Shown piece after piece: positions 1-6,825 of a stretch of DNA of 12,863 bases. The number at the start of each line of letters is the position of its first letter. The first letter of the stretch is position 1. Source of the stretch: an uncultured Oscillospiraceae bacterium (GTDB taxonomy: Bacteria; Bacillota; Clostridia; Oscillospirales; Ruminococcaceae); NCBI GenBank assembly GCA_900555435.1, contig USLH01000060.1:1-12863 (forward strand). The letters are read 5' to 3'. The position numbers were made by a program, and so were the translations under genes. The notes under the pieces are model-generated. The model searched no databases, had not been told where the DNA came from, and saw only the letters and a list, made by a program, of their open reading frames with translations.

Positions 1-258
1 TCCTTCCACCATGCCAAGACCCGCCCGCAGAATGGGCACGAAGGCCAGCTTGCGGCCGCTGATGACTTTGGTTTTGGCGATGGCCACGGGAGTCTCAATC
101 TCCACCTCTTTCAGGGGCTGGTCACGGGTGGCTTCGTAGCACATCAGGGTCGCAATTTCGGCGACCAGCTCCCGAAAGTCCTTGCTGCCGGTGTTCTTGT
201 CCCGCAAAAGGGAGATTTTGTGCTGGATCAGCGGATGGTCCAAAATAACAGGTTTCAT
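1..258 (-). CDS. upp: Uracil phosphoribosyltransferase, N-terminal 86 residues (runs off left edge)
   Basis: Makes UMP from uracil and PRPP in the cytosol (pyrimidine salvage). The translated fragment opens MKPVILDHPLIQHKISLLRD and continues through an ELVAEIATLMCYEATRD stretch and the FVPILRAGLGMVEG stretch, all typical of the Upp N-terminal half. The PRPP-binding loop and uracil-binding C-terminus lie outside the window, so about 120 residues are missing by position, not by mutation. The ATG at 258 is preceded by an AGGAGG site within the 34-base gap after rpiB, so upp is probably the downstream member of the tsaE-tsaB-rpiB-upp unit. No terminator or promoter is visible in the rpiB-upp gap. 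Confidence 0.95.
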   Translation of the reverse strand, partial: MKPVILDHPLIQHKISLLRDKNTGSKDFRELVAEIATLMCYEATRDQPLKEVEIETPVAIAKTKVISGRKLAFVPILRAGLGMVEG

Positions 259-292
259 CGTTTCGTCCTCCTAATTTCTTTTCTCTCGATCT

Positions 293-727
293 TTATTTTT
301 CTAAGGCCATGACCTTATCGATCCGTTTTTGATGGCGTCCGCCCTCGAAGGGAGTGTTCAAAAACACGTCTACCAGTTCGATGGCGAGCCCCGCTCCCAC
401 GACCCGGCCGCCCAAGCAGAGGGCGTTGGCATCGTTATGGGCACGGGTGTATTTTGCGGAGAAATAATCCGAGCAGCAAGCCGCACGGATACCTTTTACC
501 TTATTGGCCGCCATGGAAATGCCAATGCCGGTGCCGCAGAACAGCAGCGCCTTCTCGCATTTTCCGGAAACCACTGCGTCGCAGGCCAGCTTCGCCATAT
601 CCGGATAGTCGCAGGATTCTGCCGTGTAGCAGCCGAAATCCTCGTAAAGGATTCCCTTCTCATCCAGATACTTCTTGACCTCGTTTTTCAGTTCAAATCC
701 GCCGTGATCGCTTGCCAGTGCCAGCAT
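293..727 (-). CDS. rpiB: Ribose-5-phosphate isomerase B (RpiB/LacAB family)
   Basis: Interconverts ribose 5-phosphate and ribulose 5-phosphate in the non-oxidative pentose phosphate pathway. The protein has 144 residues, normal for RpiB. The SDHGG motif is at residues 6-10, the catalytic-type Cys at about 64 sits in CGTGIG (64-69), and HND at 97-99 matches the family's ring-opening histidine region. I chose the ATG at 727 over the ATG at 745. The later start gives the family-typical opening MLALASDHGG and has a GGAAGG site five bases upstream, inside the end of tsaB; the earlier one has no clear ribosome binding site. tsaB ends one base before this start, so translation is probably coupled. 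LacA/LacB galactose-6-phosphate isomerase subunits are the related alternative, but no lac genes are nearby. Confidence 0.93.
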   Translation of the reverse strand: MLALASDHGGFELKNEVKKYLDEKGILYEDFGCYTAESCDYPDMAKLACDAVVSGKCEKALLFCGTGIGISMAANKVKGIRAACCSDYFSAKYTRAHNDANALCLGGRVVGAGLAIELVDVFLNTPFEGGRHQKRIDKVMALEK

Positions 728-728
728 C

Positions 729-1451
729 TTATCCTTCCTTTCCATGGGGCGCTGCCCCTGCTTTCCGATTCAGTTCCCGCTCCGCCTGAGGGAGCCGCAG
801 ATAAACCGGCATCAGTTCCCCCGGAGACAACGGTTTTTCCGTTTTCAGCGCCTCCTCAGCTGCGAAGCCGATGCTGGACGCCCGCTGGAGCCGCAGCTGC
901 GGCGGAGCCAGCCGGATCCCCGGAACGGTGTCTTTCAAACTCTTATAGCAAAGCTCCGCCCCGTCTCCCAAAAGCCAGACAGGAGCGTTCAGCGTTAAAA
1001 GCCGCTGCCCCAATTCCGTCACCGGAATGGCCGCATCTTCCCATTGCCGGGAAATTTTCCCGTCCCCGTCCAAAAAGAGCGCAGCATAGACCTGCCCGCA
1101 CCGGGCGTCCATGGCCGGACAGACATACCCATCCAACCCCTTGAAATTATAAGCCAGCCCCTCCAGCGTCGAAACGCCGAAGCAGGGCTTCTGAAGCCCC
1201 TGCGCCAGCCCCTTCACCGCACCGATTCCGATACGGATCCCGGTAAAAGAACCCGGCCCGTGGCTGACTGCGATCAGATCCACGTCATTCAGCGTGAGCT
1301 TGGCAGCGGAAAGCATCCCGCTGAGCATGGGCATCACTGTTTGAGAGTGGGTGAGCCCTGCATTGACGCTGCTCTCCGCAAGGATCTGATCCCCTTCCAC
1401 CACGGCGGCCGTTGCCGTCTTTGCGGAAGTATCCAATGAAAGTATCTTCAA
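729..1451 (-). CDS. tsaB: tRNA threonylcarbamoyladenosine biosynthesis protein TsaB
   Basis: Non-catalytic ASKHA-fold partner of TsaD; with TsaE it supports transfer of threonylcarbamoyl to A37 of ANN-decoding tRNAs. The protein has 240 residues, slightly longer than many TsaB. The N-terminus MKILSLDTSA and the VSHGPGSFTGIRIG motif (62-75) are diagnostic. The start codon is TTG at 1451-1449, with GGAAGGAGG about 12 bases upstream. It overlaps the tsaE stop by four bases (TTGA), a sign of translational coupling. In many Firmicutes tsaB is followed by rimI and tsaD; here rpiB and upp follow instead, so tsaD must lie elsewhere. The C-terminal tail, about 20 residues rich in R, K, A and G, looks unstructured and contains the rpiB ribosome binding site. 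Confidence 0.94.
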   Translation of the reverse strand: MKILSLDTSAKTATAAVVEGDQILAESSVNAGLTHSQTVMPMLSGMLSAAKLTLNDVDLIAVSHGPGSFTGIRIGIGAVKGLAQGLQKPCFGVSTLEGLAYNFKGLDGYVCPAMDARCGQVYAALFLDGDGKISRQWEDAAIPVTELGQRLLTLNAPVWLLGDGAELCYKSLKDTVPGIRLAPPQLRLQRASSIGFAAEEALKTEKPLSPGELMPVYLRLPQAERELNRKAGAAPHGKEG

Positions 1452-1876
1452 AAGCGTCCGCCGCCTCCTTCCAGCCGGATCCGACGCTCCTCATCGCCCA
1501 GCGTTTCAATGGAAACGAAGATCGTTTCCTCCGGCAAAGCCCCTGCTACATTTTCGCTCCACTCCACCGCTAAGATCCCACCGGCGTCCAGATAATCGAA
1601 AAAGCCCGTGGAATACAAGTCGTCAAAGGTATGGATGCGGTAAAGGTCAAAGTGATAAAGAGGCGGTTTTGCATCGTATTCATGAACCAGCGCAAACGTC
1701 GGGCTGGAGACCTCGCCGTCAAAGCCAAGTCCCAGCGCAAGCCCCCGGACAAAGGTTGTCTTTCCGGCGCCTAAGCCGCCCTGAAAGGCAAGCACATCCC
1801 CGCCCTTCAGCCGGTGCGCCAGTTCGCCTGCAATTTTCTCCGTTTCAGCGGGAGAATGGGAAACGTATTCGGTCAT
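1448..1876 (-). CDS. tsaE: tRNA threonylcarbamoyladenosine biosynthesis ATPase TsaE
   Basis: P-loop ATPase that drives turnover of the TsaB-TsaD complex in t6A synthesis. The protein has 142 residues. Walker A is GGLGAGKTT (33-41). It is followed by the TsaE-typical SSPTFALVHEY (57-67), YHFDLYRI (74-81) and VEWSENV (104-110) blocks. The open frame extends upstream to 2002, but that extension crosses the promoter and leader hairpin and reads as low-complexity, unconserved sequence. The ATG at 1876 has an AAAGGAAA site in front and gives the usual family N-terminus MTEYVSHSPAETEKIA. It is the first gene of the unit driven by the promoter at 1940-1968. Confidence 0.94.
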   Translation of the reverse strand: MTEYVSHSPAETEKIAGELAHRLKGGDVLAFQGGLGAGKTTFVRGLALGLGFDGEVSSPTFALVHEYDAKPPLYHFDLYRIHTFDDLYSTGFFDYLDAGGILAVEWSENVAGALPEETIFVSIETLGDEERRIRLEGGGGRF

Positions 1877-1899
1877 ATCCGGAGGATTTCCTTTCCATT

Positions 1900-1923
1900 T
1901 TCCGGCGCCGCTTTGCGCCGGAA
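1900..1923 (-). promoter_or_regulatory. Perfect leader hairpin in the tsaE 5' untranslated region
   Basis: Read on the minus strand, a nine-base-pair stem TTCCGGCGC/GCGCCGGAA closes a six-base loop (AAAGCG). It lies between the predicted transcription start near 1933 and the tsaE ATG at 1876. No U-run follows, so it is not a classic terminator. It could stabilise the mRNA or bind a regulator; the function is inference. No known riboswitch class is recognised here. Confidence 0.55.
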
Positions 1924-1939
1924 CAATTACGTCTTTCCT

Positions 1940-1968
1940 ATTATAGTATATTTCCCGACGGTTTTCAA
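1940..1968 (-). promoter_or_regulatory. Sigma-A type promoter for tsaE-tsaB-rpiB-upp
   Basis: On the minus strand a TTGAAA -35 box (1968-1963) and a perfect TATAAT -10 box (1945-1940) are separated by exactly 17 bases. Transcription should start near 1933, leaving a leader of roughly 57 bases before tsaE. The upstream pncB terminator supports an independent transcription unit. Confidence 0.8.
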
Positions 1969-1996
1969 GGTTTTCCGGTGCTTTTTCGGAAAACCT
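1968..1996. repeat. Ten-base-pair inverted repeat touching the tsaE -35 box
   Basis: AGGTTTTCCG (1968-1977) and CGGAAAACCT (1987-1996) are exact inverted repeats around a nine-base loop. No T-run follows on either strand, so a terminator is unlikely. The repeat borders the -35 box of the tsaE promoter, which would suit an operator. Part of it (1975-1989) is also an inverted near-copy of 2012-2026 in the pncB terminator. Confidence 0.5.
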
Positions 1997-2000
1997 CTCC

Positions 2001-2032
2001 AAAAAGCCGCACCGAAAAAGCTCCGGTGCGGC
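2001..2032 (-). terminator. Rho-independent terminator after pncB
   Basis: On the minus strand, GCCGCACCG (2032-2024) pairs perfectly with CGGTGCGGC (2014-2006) around a nine-base loop. A run of five T follows (2005-2001). It begins six bases after the pncB stop codon. It separates the NAD salvage unit from the tsaE unit. Confidence 0.92.
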
Positions 2033-2038
2033 GAAAGA

Positions 2039-3487
2039 TCAGAACTGCTTCTGGGAAAGCAGCATATGCTTGCTGTTCCAGCAGGCTTCGGACAGGTCAA
2101 CATAATACCGATGCGGGTTCTCGAACCGCTTGACCTCGTCCCAGAGGGTGTCGAGCTGGGAAGCGCAGTAATCCCGGATCTCCGAGAGCTTCGGGGATTG
2201 ATAAATGCACTTGCCCTTTTCAAAAATATGCTCCATCAGGGGACGCAGCTCCACGTCCTCGAAGGTCTTCGTCTTCCACGTTTCCAGAGGATCAAAGAGG
2301 GTGATCGGCCCTTCGGCGGGAACCTCCTCATCAAAGAGAGTCACATAATCCGCCACAGCCTGTCCGCTGTCCTTCTTAAAGAGCCGGTAGACCTTCTTGA
2401 AGTTAGGAGTGGTGATCTTTTCAACGGTCTCACTGACCTTGATGCGGGGCTCGAACTTGCCGTTTTCCTCCACCGCCACCAGCTTGTAAACGCCGCCGAA
2501 AACCGGGTCGCTCTTGGAAGTGATCAGGTTCTCGCCCACGCCGAAGGTGTCGATGACCGCACCCTGTAAGATCAGGTCCCGGATCAGATATTCATCCAGC
2601 GAGTTGGACGCTACGATCTTGCAGTCGGGATACCCCGCCTCGTCCAGAATCTTCCGCATCTTCTTGGAAAGATAAGCGATGTCGCCGGAGTCGATGCGCA
2701 CGCCCTGGGGCCGGTAGCCCATCGGCTTCAGGACTTCGTCGAAGCACTTGATGGCGTTGGGAATGCCGGATTTCAGCACACTGTAAGTGTCCACCAGCAG
2801 CGTGCAGCTGCCGGGATAGATCTCCGCATACTTTTTAAATGCTTCATATTCGCTGTCAAACAGCTGCACCCAGCTGTGGGCCATGGTTCCCATAGCCGGG
2901 ACTTCATATTCCCGGTCGGCAAGGGCGCACGCCGTGCCGCTGCAGCCGCCGATAAACGCCGCCCGGGCGCCTAAGATGGCTGCGTCATAGCTCTGCGCCC
3001 GGCGGGAACCGAACTCAAAAACGCCCCGTCCCTGGGCCGCACGGACGATGCGGTTGGCCTTCGTCGCCACCAGCGACTGGAAGTTTACCGTTAAAAGCAC
3101 CATGGTCTCCACCAGCTGCGCCTCGATGGCAGGGGCTACGACCGTCACTACCGGCTCTCCGGGGAACATGGGCGTGCCCTCCCGCATGGCCCAGATGTCG
3201 CCGCTGAAATGGAAATTCCGAAGATATTCGAGGAATTTTTCGCTGAACAGCTTCTTGCTCCGCAAATAGGCGATGTCTTCCTCTGTAAAGTGAAGGTTCT
3301 TTACATAGTCGATGAGCTGCTCTAAGCCGGCGCAGATGGCAAATCCGCCGCCGTCGGGGATCTTCCGGAAGAACATATCAAACACCGTCATCCGGTCGCC
3401 GCAGCCCTGCTCAAAATAGCCGTTGGACATGGTAAGCTCATAGAAATCCACCAGCATGGTCAGATTCCGATTGTCGTTCCAATTCAT
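2039..3487 (-). CDS. pncB: Nicotinate phosphoribosyltransferase
   Basis: Couples nicotinate to PRPP, with ATP hydrolysis, to give nicotinate mononucleotide in the Preiss-Handler route to NAD. The protein has 482 residues, the usual size for the long Firmicute form. It shows LTMLVDFYELTMSNGYF near the start (9-25), FEFGSRRAQ (157-165), GTMAHSWVQ (200-208) with the His (about 204) that is phosphorylated in the family, and GVRIDSGD (262-269). The ATG at 3487 has AAAGGAG nine bases upstream, overlapping the stop of the nicotinamidase-like gene six bases away. The two genes are clearly co-transcribed and carry out consecutive steps: nicotinamide to nicotinate to NaMN. A strong terminator follows the stop codon. 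Confidence 0.96.
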   Translation of the reverse strand: MNWNDNRNLTMLVDFYELTMSNGYFEQGCGDRMTVFDMFFRKIPDGGGFAICAGLEQLIDYVKNLHFTEEDIAYLRSKKLFSEKFLEYLRNFHFSGDIWAMREGTPMFPGEPVVTVVAPAIEAQLVETMVLLTVNFQSLVATKANRIVRAAQGRGVFEFGSRRAQSYDAAILGARAAFIGGCSGTACALADREYEVPAMGTMAHSWVQLFDSEYEAFKKYAEIYPGSCTLLVDTYSVLKSGIPNAIKCFDEVLKPMGYRPQGVRIDSGDIAYLSKKMRKILDEAGYPDCKIVASNSLDEYLIRDLILQGAVIDTFGVGENLITSKSDPVFGGVYKLVAVEENGKFEPRIKVSETVEKITTPNFKKVYRLFKKDSGQAVADYVTLFDEEVPAEGPITLFDPLETWKTKTFEDVELRPLMEHIFEKGKCIYQSPKLSEIRDYCASQLDTLWDEVKRFENPHRYYVDLSEACWNSKHMLLSQKQF

Positions 3488-3493
3488 GATCGG

Positions 3494-4132
3494 TTACTCC
3501 TTTGTGAGTCGATAATTTACAACCCGGACGCCATTCCCCAGCATGGAAGCAAGCGCCGCCGTCCCCATCAGCTCCCCATCGTGACCGGGAGCGTGATACG
3601 TTTCCACCAGCTGTCTCGGGACGATCAGGTCAAGGGGGCGGTTTTCCTGATTGCAGGCCGCCTTCAGCGTCAGCACGAACTGCATCACGCAGATATCCGT
3701 ACAGCAGCCGGTGACCACCACTGTTTTCGCATCCTTTAAAAGTTCCACCATTCCCGGGGCAAAATAAGCGTTGGTGCTGTTTTTCTTAAGAACCATTTCG
3801 GGGAACTCCCGGATCTCCTCAGCCAGCTCCGATTCCGGCGTCCCTCCGAGGCAGTGGACAGGATAGGACGAAAACTCCTCCGCATCCGCTTCGTGCCAGT
3901 CGGTGACGGCAGCCACCGTCAGATGAAGCTCCCGGCAGCGGCGTAAAAATCCCGCCGTTTCCGGCAGAATTTTCTCCACCCGCGGGCTGGACAGCGGGCC
4001 CTCTTTCGTAAAGCCCCGGTTCATATCGATGCTCAGTACCACCGTTTTCTCCGCCGGAAGCTCCTCCGGCGACCAGTCAGGCAGCGCCTCCAGCTGCTCC
4101 TTCAAAGCAGCAAGCGACGGATCTGTTTTCAT
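3494..4132 (-). CDS. Nicotinamidase-like cysteine hydrolase (isochorismatase superfamily)
   Basis: Probably hydrolyses nicotinamide to nicotinate and ammonia, feeding the adjacent pncB. The protein has 212 residues. The superfamily's Asp-Lys-Cys triad can be placed as Asp36 (SIDMNRGF), Lys116 or Lys117 (VLKKNSTNAY) and Cys148 (GCCTDICVM). Metal-site residues Asp78 and His80 (TDWHEAD) and His93 (YPVHCLGGT) match nicotinamidases. The position of the remaining metal-binding His of the Mycobacterium tuberculosis enzyme appears to be Glu86. The first 25 residues are an extra, acidic, probably helical lead. The ATG at 4132 has an AAAGGGGGA site and its own promoter 22 bases upstream. I leave the symbol empty because other amidohydrolases share the fold, although the pncB pairing makes a PncA role likely. 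Confidence 0.85.
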   Translation of the reverse strand: MKTDPSLAALKEQLEALPDWSPEELPAEKTVVLSIDMNRGFTKEGPLSSPRVEKILPETAGFLRRCRELHLTVAAVTDWHEADAEEFSSYPVHCLGGTPESELAEEIREFPEMVLKKNSTNAYFAPGMVELLKDAKTVVVTGCCTDICVMQFVLTLKAACNQENRPLDLIVPRQLVETYHAPGHDGELMGTAALASMLGNGVRVVNYRLTKE

Positions 4133-4153
4133 GGAGATTCCCCCTTTGCACCT

Positions 4154-4182
4154 ATTTTACACGAACTTTTCAAAAAATTCAA
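4154..4182 (-). promoter_or_regulatory. Sigma-A type promoter for the nicotinamidase-pncB unit
   Basis: On the minus strand a TTGAAT -35 box (4182-4177) and a TAAAAT -10 box (4159-4154) are 17 bases apart, inside the 78-base gap after tgt. Transcription would start near 4147, giving a leader of about 15 bases. I saw no strong terminator after tgt, so some read-through from queA-tgt is also possible. Confidence 0.65.
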
Positions 4183-4210
4183 TGGCAGACGCCCTAAAAA
4201 GTCGAAAAAC

Positions 4211-5341
4211 TCAGATCCGGGTGTCCAGAAGCTTCACATACTTGTCGTGGAAGGCGCCGAAGGTGCCGTTGTCCAGTGCCTCCCGGATCCGCTCCATCAG
4301 GGTATTGTAGAAATAAAGGTTGTGCATCACCGCAAGCCGCATCCCCAGCATCTCGTTTGCCTTGAAAAGGTGCCGGATATAAGCCCTGGAGTGCCGCTGA
4401 CAGGTGGGGCAGGTGCATTCCGGATCGATGGGCTGGTCGTCCTCGGCGTATTTGGCGTTCATGATGTTCCGGATGCCGCTCCAGGTGTTCAGATGGCCGT
4501 GGCGGGCGTTCCGGCTGGGCATGACGCAGTCAAAAAGGTCGACCCCCCGGGACACCGCTTCAAGGATGTTCCCCGGCGTGCCAACACCCATTAAGTACCG
4601 GGGCTTATTGGCCGGCATATACGGCTCCACTGCCGAAATGATCCGGTACATATCCTCCGCCGGCTCCCCTACAGCCAGCCCGCCGATGGCATAGCCGTCC
4701 AGGTCGAGGTCGGCGATGGCCTTCATGTGTTCGATGCGCAGGTCGTCGTACACGCAGCCCTGATTGATGCCGAACAGCATCTGGTGCGGGTTCACAGTCC
4801 CGGGAAGGCTGTTTAATCGCTCCATCTCCGCCTTGCAGCGCTTGAGCCACCGGGTGGTCCGGGCGCAGGACTGGGTGGAATATTCCAGCGTGGAGGGGTT
4901 CTCCACACATTCGTCAAAAGCCATGGCGATGGTGGAACCTAAGTTCGACTGGATCTGCATACTGATCTCCGGGCTCATGAAGATCTTCCGGCCGTCCACA
5001 TGGGAGTTGAAGGCGACCCCCTCCTCCTGAATCTTCCGCAGGACAGCAAGGGAGAAGACCTGAAACCCGCCGCTGTCGGTCAAGATCGGCCGGTTCCAGC
5101 CCATGAATTTATGAAGTCCGCCCATCCGCCGGATCAGCTCGTCTCCGGGACGGACGTGGAGGTGATAGGTGTTGCAGAGCTCCACCTGGCATTTCAGATC
5201 CACCAGGTCGTAGGAGGAGATCCCGCCCTTGATGGCGGCGGAGGTGCCCACGTTCATGAAGGCAGGGGTCTGGACGGTGCCGTGAACGGTGACGAATTCG
5301 CCCCGCCGGGCGGCGCCTTCTTTTTTCAAAAGGGTGTACAT
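4211..5341 (-). CDS. tgt: Queuine/preQ1 tRNA-guanine transglycosylase
   Basis: Exchanges G34 for preQ1 in the anticodons of tRNA Asn, Asp, His and Tyr. The protein has 376 residues, standard for the bacterial enzyme. Asp89 lies in LTDSGGFQVFSL (87-98). The GINQGCVYDDLR and YAIGGLAVGE blocks form the barrel core, with MPSRNARHGHLNT near the tRNA-binding face. The zinc site is Cys309, Cys311, Cys314 and His340 (CTCPTC followed by VMHNLYFYN). The ATG at 5341 has an AAAGGA site and follows the queA stop by 18 bases, so queA and tgt form one unit: Tgt inserts preQ1, then QueA modifies it. The other preQ1 synthesis genes are not in the window. Confidence 0.97.
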   Translation of the reverse strand: MYTLLKKEGAARRGEFVTVHGTVQTPAFMNVGTSAAIKGGISSYDLVDLKCQVELCNTYHLHVRPGDELIRRMGGLHKFMGWNRPILTDSGGFQVFSLAVLRKIQEEGVAFNSHVDGRKIFMSPEISMQIQSNLGSTIAMAFDECVENPSTLEYSTQSCARTTRWLKRCKAEMERLNSLPGTVNPHQMLFGINQGCVYDDLRIEHMKAIADLDLDGYAIGGLAVGEPAEDMYRIISAVEPYMPANKPRYLMGVGTPGNILEAVSRGVDLFDCVMPSRNARHGHLNTWSGIRNIMNAKYAEDDQPIDPECTCPTCQRHSRAYIRHLFKANEMLGMRLAVMHNLYFYNTLMERIREALDNGTFGAFHDKYVKLLDTRI

Positions 5342-5359
5342 AAAAGGTCCTTTCTGCCC

Positions 5360-6421
5360 TCAGGCTCGCTTTTCTTCGTCATTAAAATCGGTGATGAGCA
5401 TGGCGTCGCCGAAGCTGAAGAACCGGTACTTCTCCTCTACGGCGATGCGGTAGGCGTTCATCACATTCTCATACCCCGCAAAGGCGGAGACCAGCATAAT
5501 CAGCGTGCTCTCCGGCAGATGGAAGTTGGTGATCAGCCCGTCCAGCACCTTGAATTCGTAAGAGGGATAGATAAAAATATTCGTCCACCCTTCCGCTTCC
5601 CGGATCTCCCCGCAGAAGGTGGCCACACTTTCCAAGGTCCGGCAGCTGGTGGTGCCTACGGCAATGACCCGCCCGCCGGCTTTCTTCGTCCCGTTGATGA
5701 GATCCGCCGTTTCCTTCGGCAGATAGTAATGCTCCGAGTGCATCTTGTGCTCTAAAATGTTCTCTTCCTTCACCGGCCGGAAGGTGCCAAGCCCCACATG
5801 GAGGGTGACTTTTGCGATTTTGACGCCCATCTCCTCCAGCTTCTGCATCAGCTCTTTGGTAAAATGGAGCCCCGCCGTAGGAGCCGCCGCCGATCCCACC
5901 TCATGGGAATAAACGGTCTGGTACCGCTCCTTGTCCTGCAGCTTTTCGGTGATATACGGCGGCAGAGGCATCTGCCCGATCCGATCCAGCACGGTGAAGA
6001 TGTTTTCCTCGCACTCAAATTCCACCAACCGGTTGCCGCCCTCGACTACCTCCAGGACCGTGGCTTTCAAAAGCCCGTCCCCGAAGACGAACCGGGAGCC
6101 CACCTTCGCCCGCCGCCCGGGCTTTACCATGACTTCCCACCGGTTCTGCTCCTTCTGTTCCAGCAAAAGGAACTCCATCTTCGCACCGGTGTCCTCCTTC
6201 ACCCCGTAAAGCCTCGCCGGAAGCACCCGGGAGTCGTTGACCACCAGCAGGTCCCCCTTCCGGAGGAGTTTTGTCAGGTCGTGGAAATGGTGGTGGAACA
6301 CCTCCCCCGTCTTCCGATCCAGGCACATGAGCCGGGAGGAATCTCTGGGCTCCACCGGTGTCTGAGCAATCAGCTCCGGCGGGAGCTCGAAGAAGTAGTC
6401 GCTTTTCTTGAAAGTATCCAT
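5360..6421 (-). CDS. queA: S-adenosylmethionine:tRNA ribosyltransferase-isomerase
   Basis: Transfers and isomerises the ribosyl part of SAM onto preQ1 in tRNA, forming epoxyqueuosine. From the ATG at 6421 the protein has 353 residues. Family landmarks in order are ELPPELIAQTPVEPRDSSRL near the start, DLLVVNDSRVLPARL, AAPTAGLHFT, VTLHVGLGTFRPV, HSEHYYLP, GTTSCRTLE and ITNFHLPESTLIMLVSAFAG. An in-frame ATG at 6433 adds only MNQS. I prefer 6421 because the family normally starts a few residues before the ELP block and because GGATG lies nine bases upstream, but neither site is strong. No convincing promoter was found in the divergent gap upstream. Confidence 0.95.
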   Translation of the reverse strand: MDTFKKSDYFFELPPELIAQTPVEPRDSSRLMCLDRKTGEVFHHHFHDLTKLLRKGDLLVVNDSRVLPARLYGVKEDTGAKMEFLLLEQKEQNRWEVMVKPGRRAKVGSRFVFGDGLLKATVLEVVEGGNRLVEFECEENIFTVLDRIGQMPLPPYITEKLQDKERYQTVYSHEVGSAAAPTAGLHFTKELMQKLEEMGVKIAKVTLHVGLGTFRPVKEENILEHKMHSEHYYLPKETADLINGTKKAGGRVIAVGTTSCRTLESVATFCGEIREAEGWTNIFIYPSYEFKVLDGLITNFHLPESTLIMLVSAFAGYENVMNAYRIAVEEKYRFFSFGDAMLITDFNDEEKRA

Positions 6422-6463
6422 GCTTTGATTCATCCGATCTGCCGTGAAACAACGGCATATATT

Positions 6464-6491
6464 TTGAGCGCCCGGGAAGGGCTTTTCTCAA
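6464..6491. repeat. Imperfect inverted repeat upstream of queA
   Basis: TTGAG (6464-6468) pairs with CTCAA (6487-6491). Inside it GCCC pairs with GGGC around GGGAA, and the two short stems are separated by an uneven internal loop. On the plus strand TTTT follows the inner stem, which might make a weak terminator, but nothing coding points that way. It may instead be a leader structure of the queA transcript. Confidence 0.3.
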
Positions 6492-6543
6492 CTGAAAAAC
6501 CGCAAAAAATTCTGTCCGGCAGCAGAATCTTTGCAAAAAACGA

Positions 6544-6572
6544 TTGACACCCGTATGGCAAAATGGTATGAT
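6544..6572 (+). promoter_or_regulatory. Strong sigma-A promoter driving the lysine riboswitch and asd-dapA
   Basis: A perfect TTGACA -35 box (6544-6549) and a TATGAT -10 box (6567-6572, one mismatch) are separated by 17 bases. The predicted start is near 6579, about 15 bases before the first helix of the riboswitch. Confidence 0.9.
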
Positions 6573-6593
6573 ATTTTTAGCCAATTCAATATT

Positions 6594-6764
6594 CCGGTCA
6601 GAGGAGCGGATTTTAAGAGTAAGCTGCGGGAGGTTCCCGGAACCTGAGAAGGCAGCCCAAAGGGAAACCCGCCGAAGGAGATTCGTCGGGAACGGGTCTG
6701 CCTGACCTTGGCGTTTAAGAAGCGCCGGGTTGTCATCACGGGTGTGATGGAGAGCTGACACCGG
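6594..6764 (+). ncRNA. Lysine riboswitch (L-box) upstream of asd-dapA
   Basis: Senses free lysine and lowers expression of the downstream lysine pathway genes. Helix P1 is formed by CCGGTCAG (6594-6601) and CTGACACCGG (6755-6764) with a two-base bulge. Conserved L-box patches are the AGAGGAGCGG junction (6600-6609), AAGAGTAAGCTGC (6615-6627), GGGAAACC with GCCGAAGG (6662-6678), GGTCTGCCTG (6695-6704) and GATGGAGAGCTGAC near the end. An internal hairpin AGGTT/AACCT is at 6631-6645, and the GCTGC/GCAGC arm encloses it (6624-6656). GGCG/CGCC near 6709-6725 forms another arm. Its place in front of asd and dapA fits the known role of this class. Confidence 0.93.
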
Positions 6765-6798
6765 ACAAGGTTCTTTTTTCAAAAAAGGGTTCCGTCCG
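6762..6798 (+). promoter_or_regulatory. Hairpin between the lysine aptamer and the terminator
   Basis: CGGAC (6762-6766) can pair with GTCCG (6794-6798). Inside, GGTTCTTTT pairs with AAAAGGGTT through a mixture of wobble and Watson-Crick pairs. The outer arm uses three bases (6762-6764) that also belong to the 3' strand of P1, so the two are mutually exclusive at that point. It has no U-run and is probably part of the switching region. Confidence 0.45.
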
Positions 6799-6825
6799 TA
6801 TGCAGTATCTATTATAATCCATGAT

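Noticed and set aside
329..1144. Long plus-strand open frame of 271 codons opposite rpiB and tsaB
   Set aside because: It is a shadow of two well-supported minus-strand genes; its translation is Pro/Arg-rich, matches no family and has no ribosome binding site.
6422..6600. preQ1 riboswitch or clear promoter upstream of queA on the minus strand
   Set aside because: I looked for the preQ1 class I pattern and for -35/-10 pairs and found none convincing; the best candidates had very poor -10 boxes.
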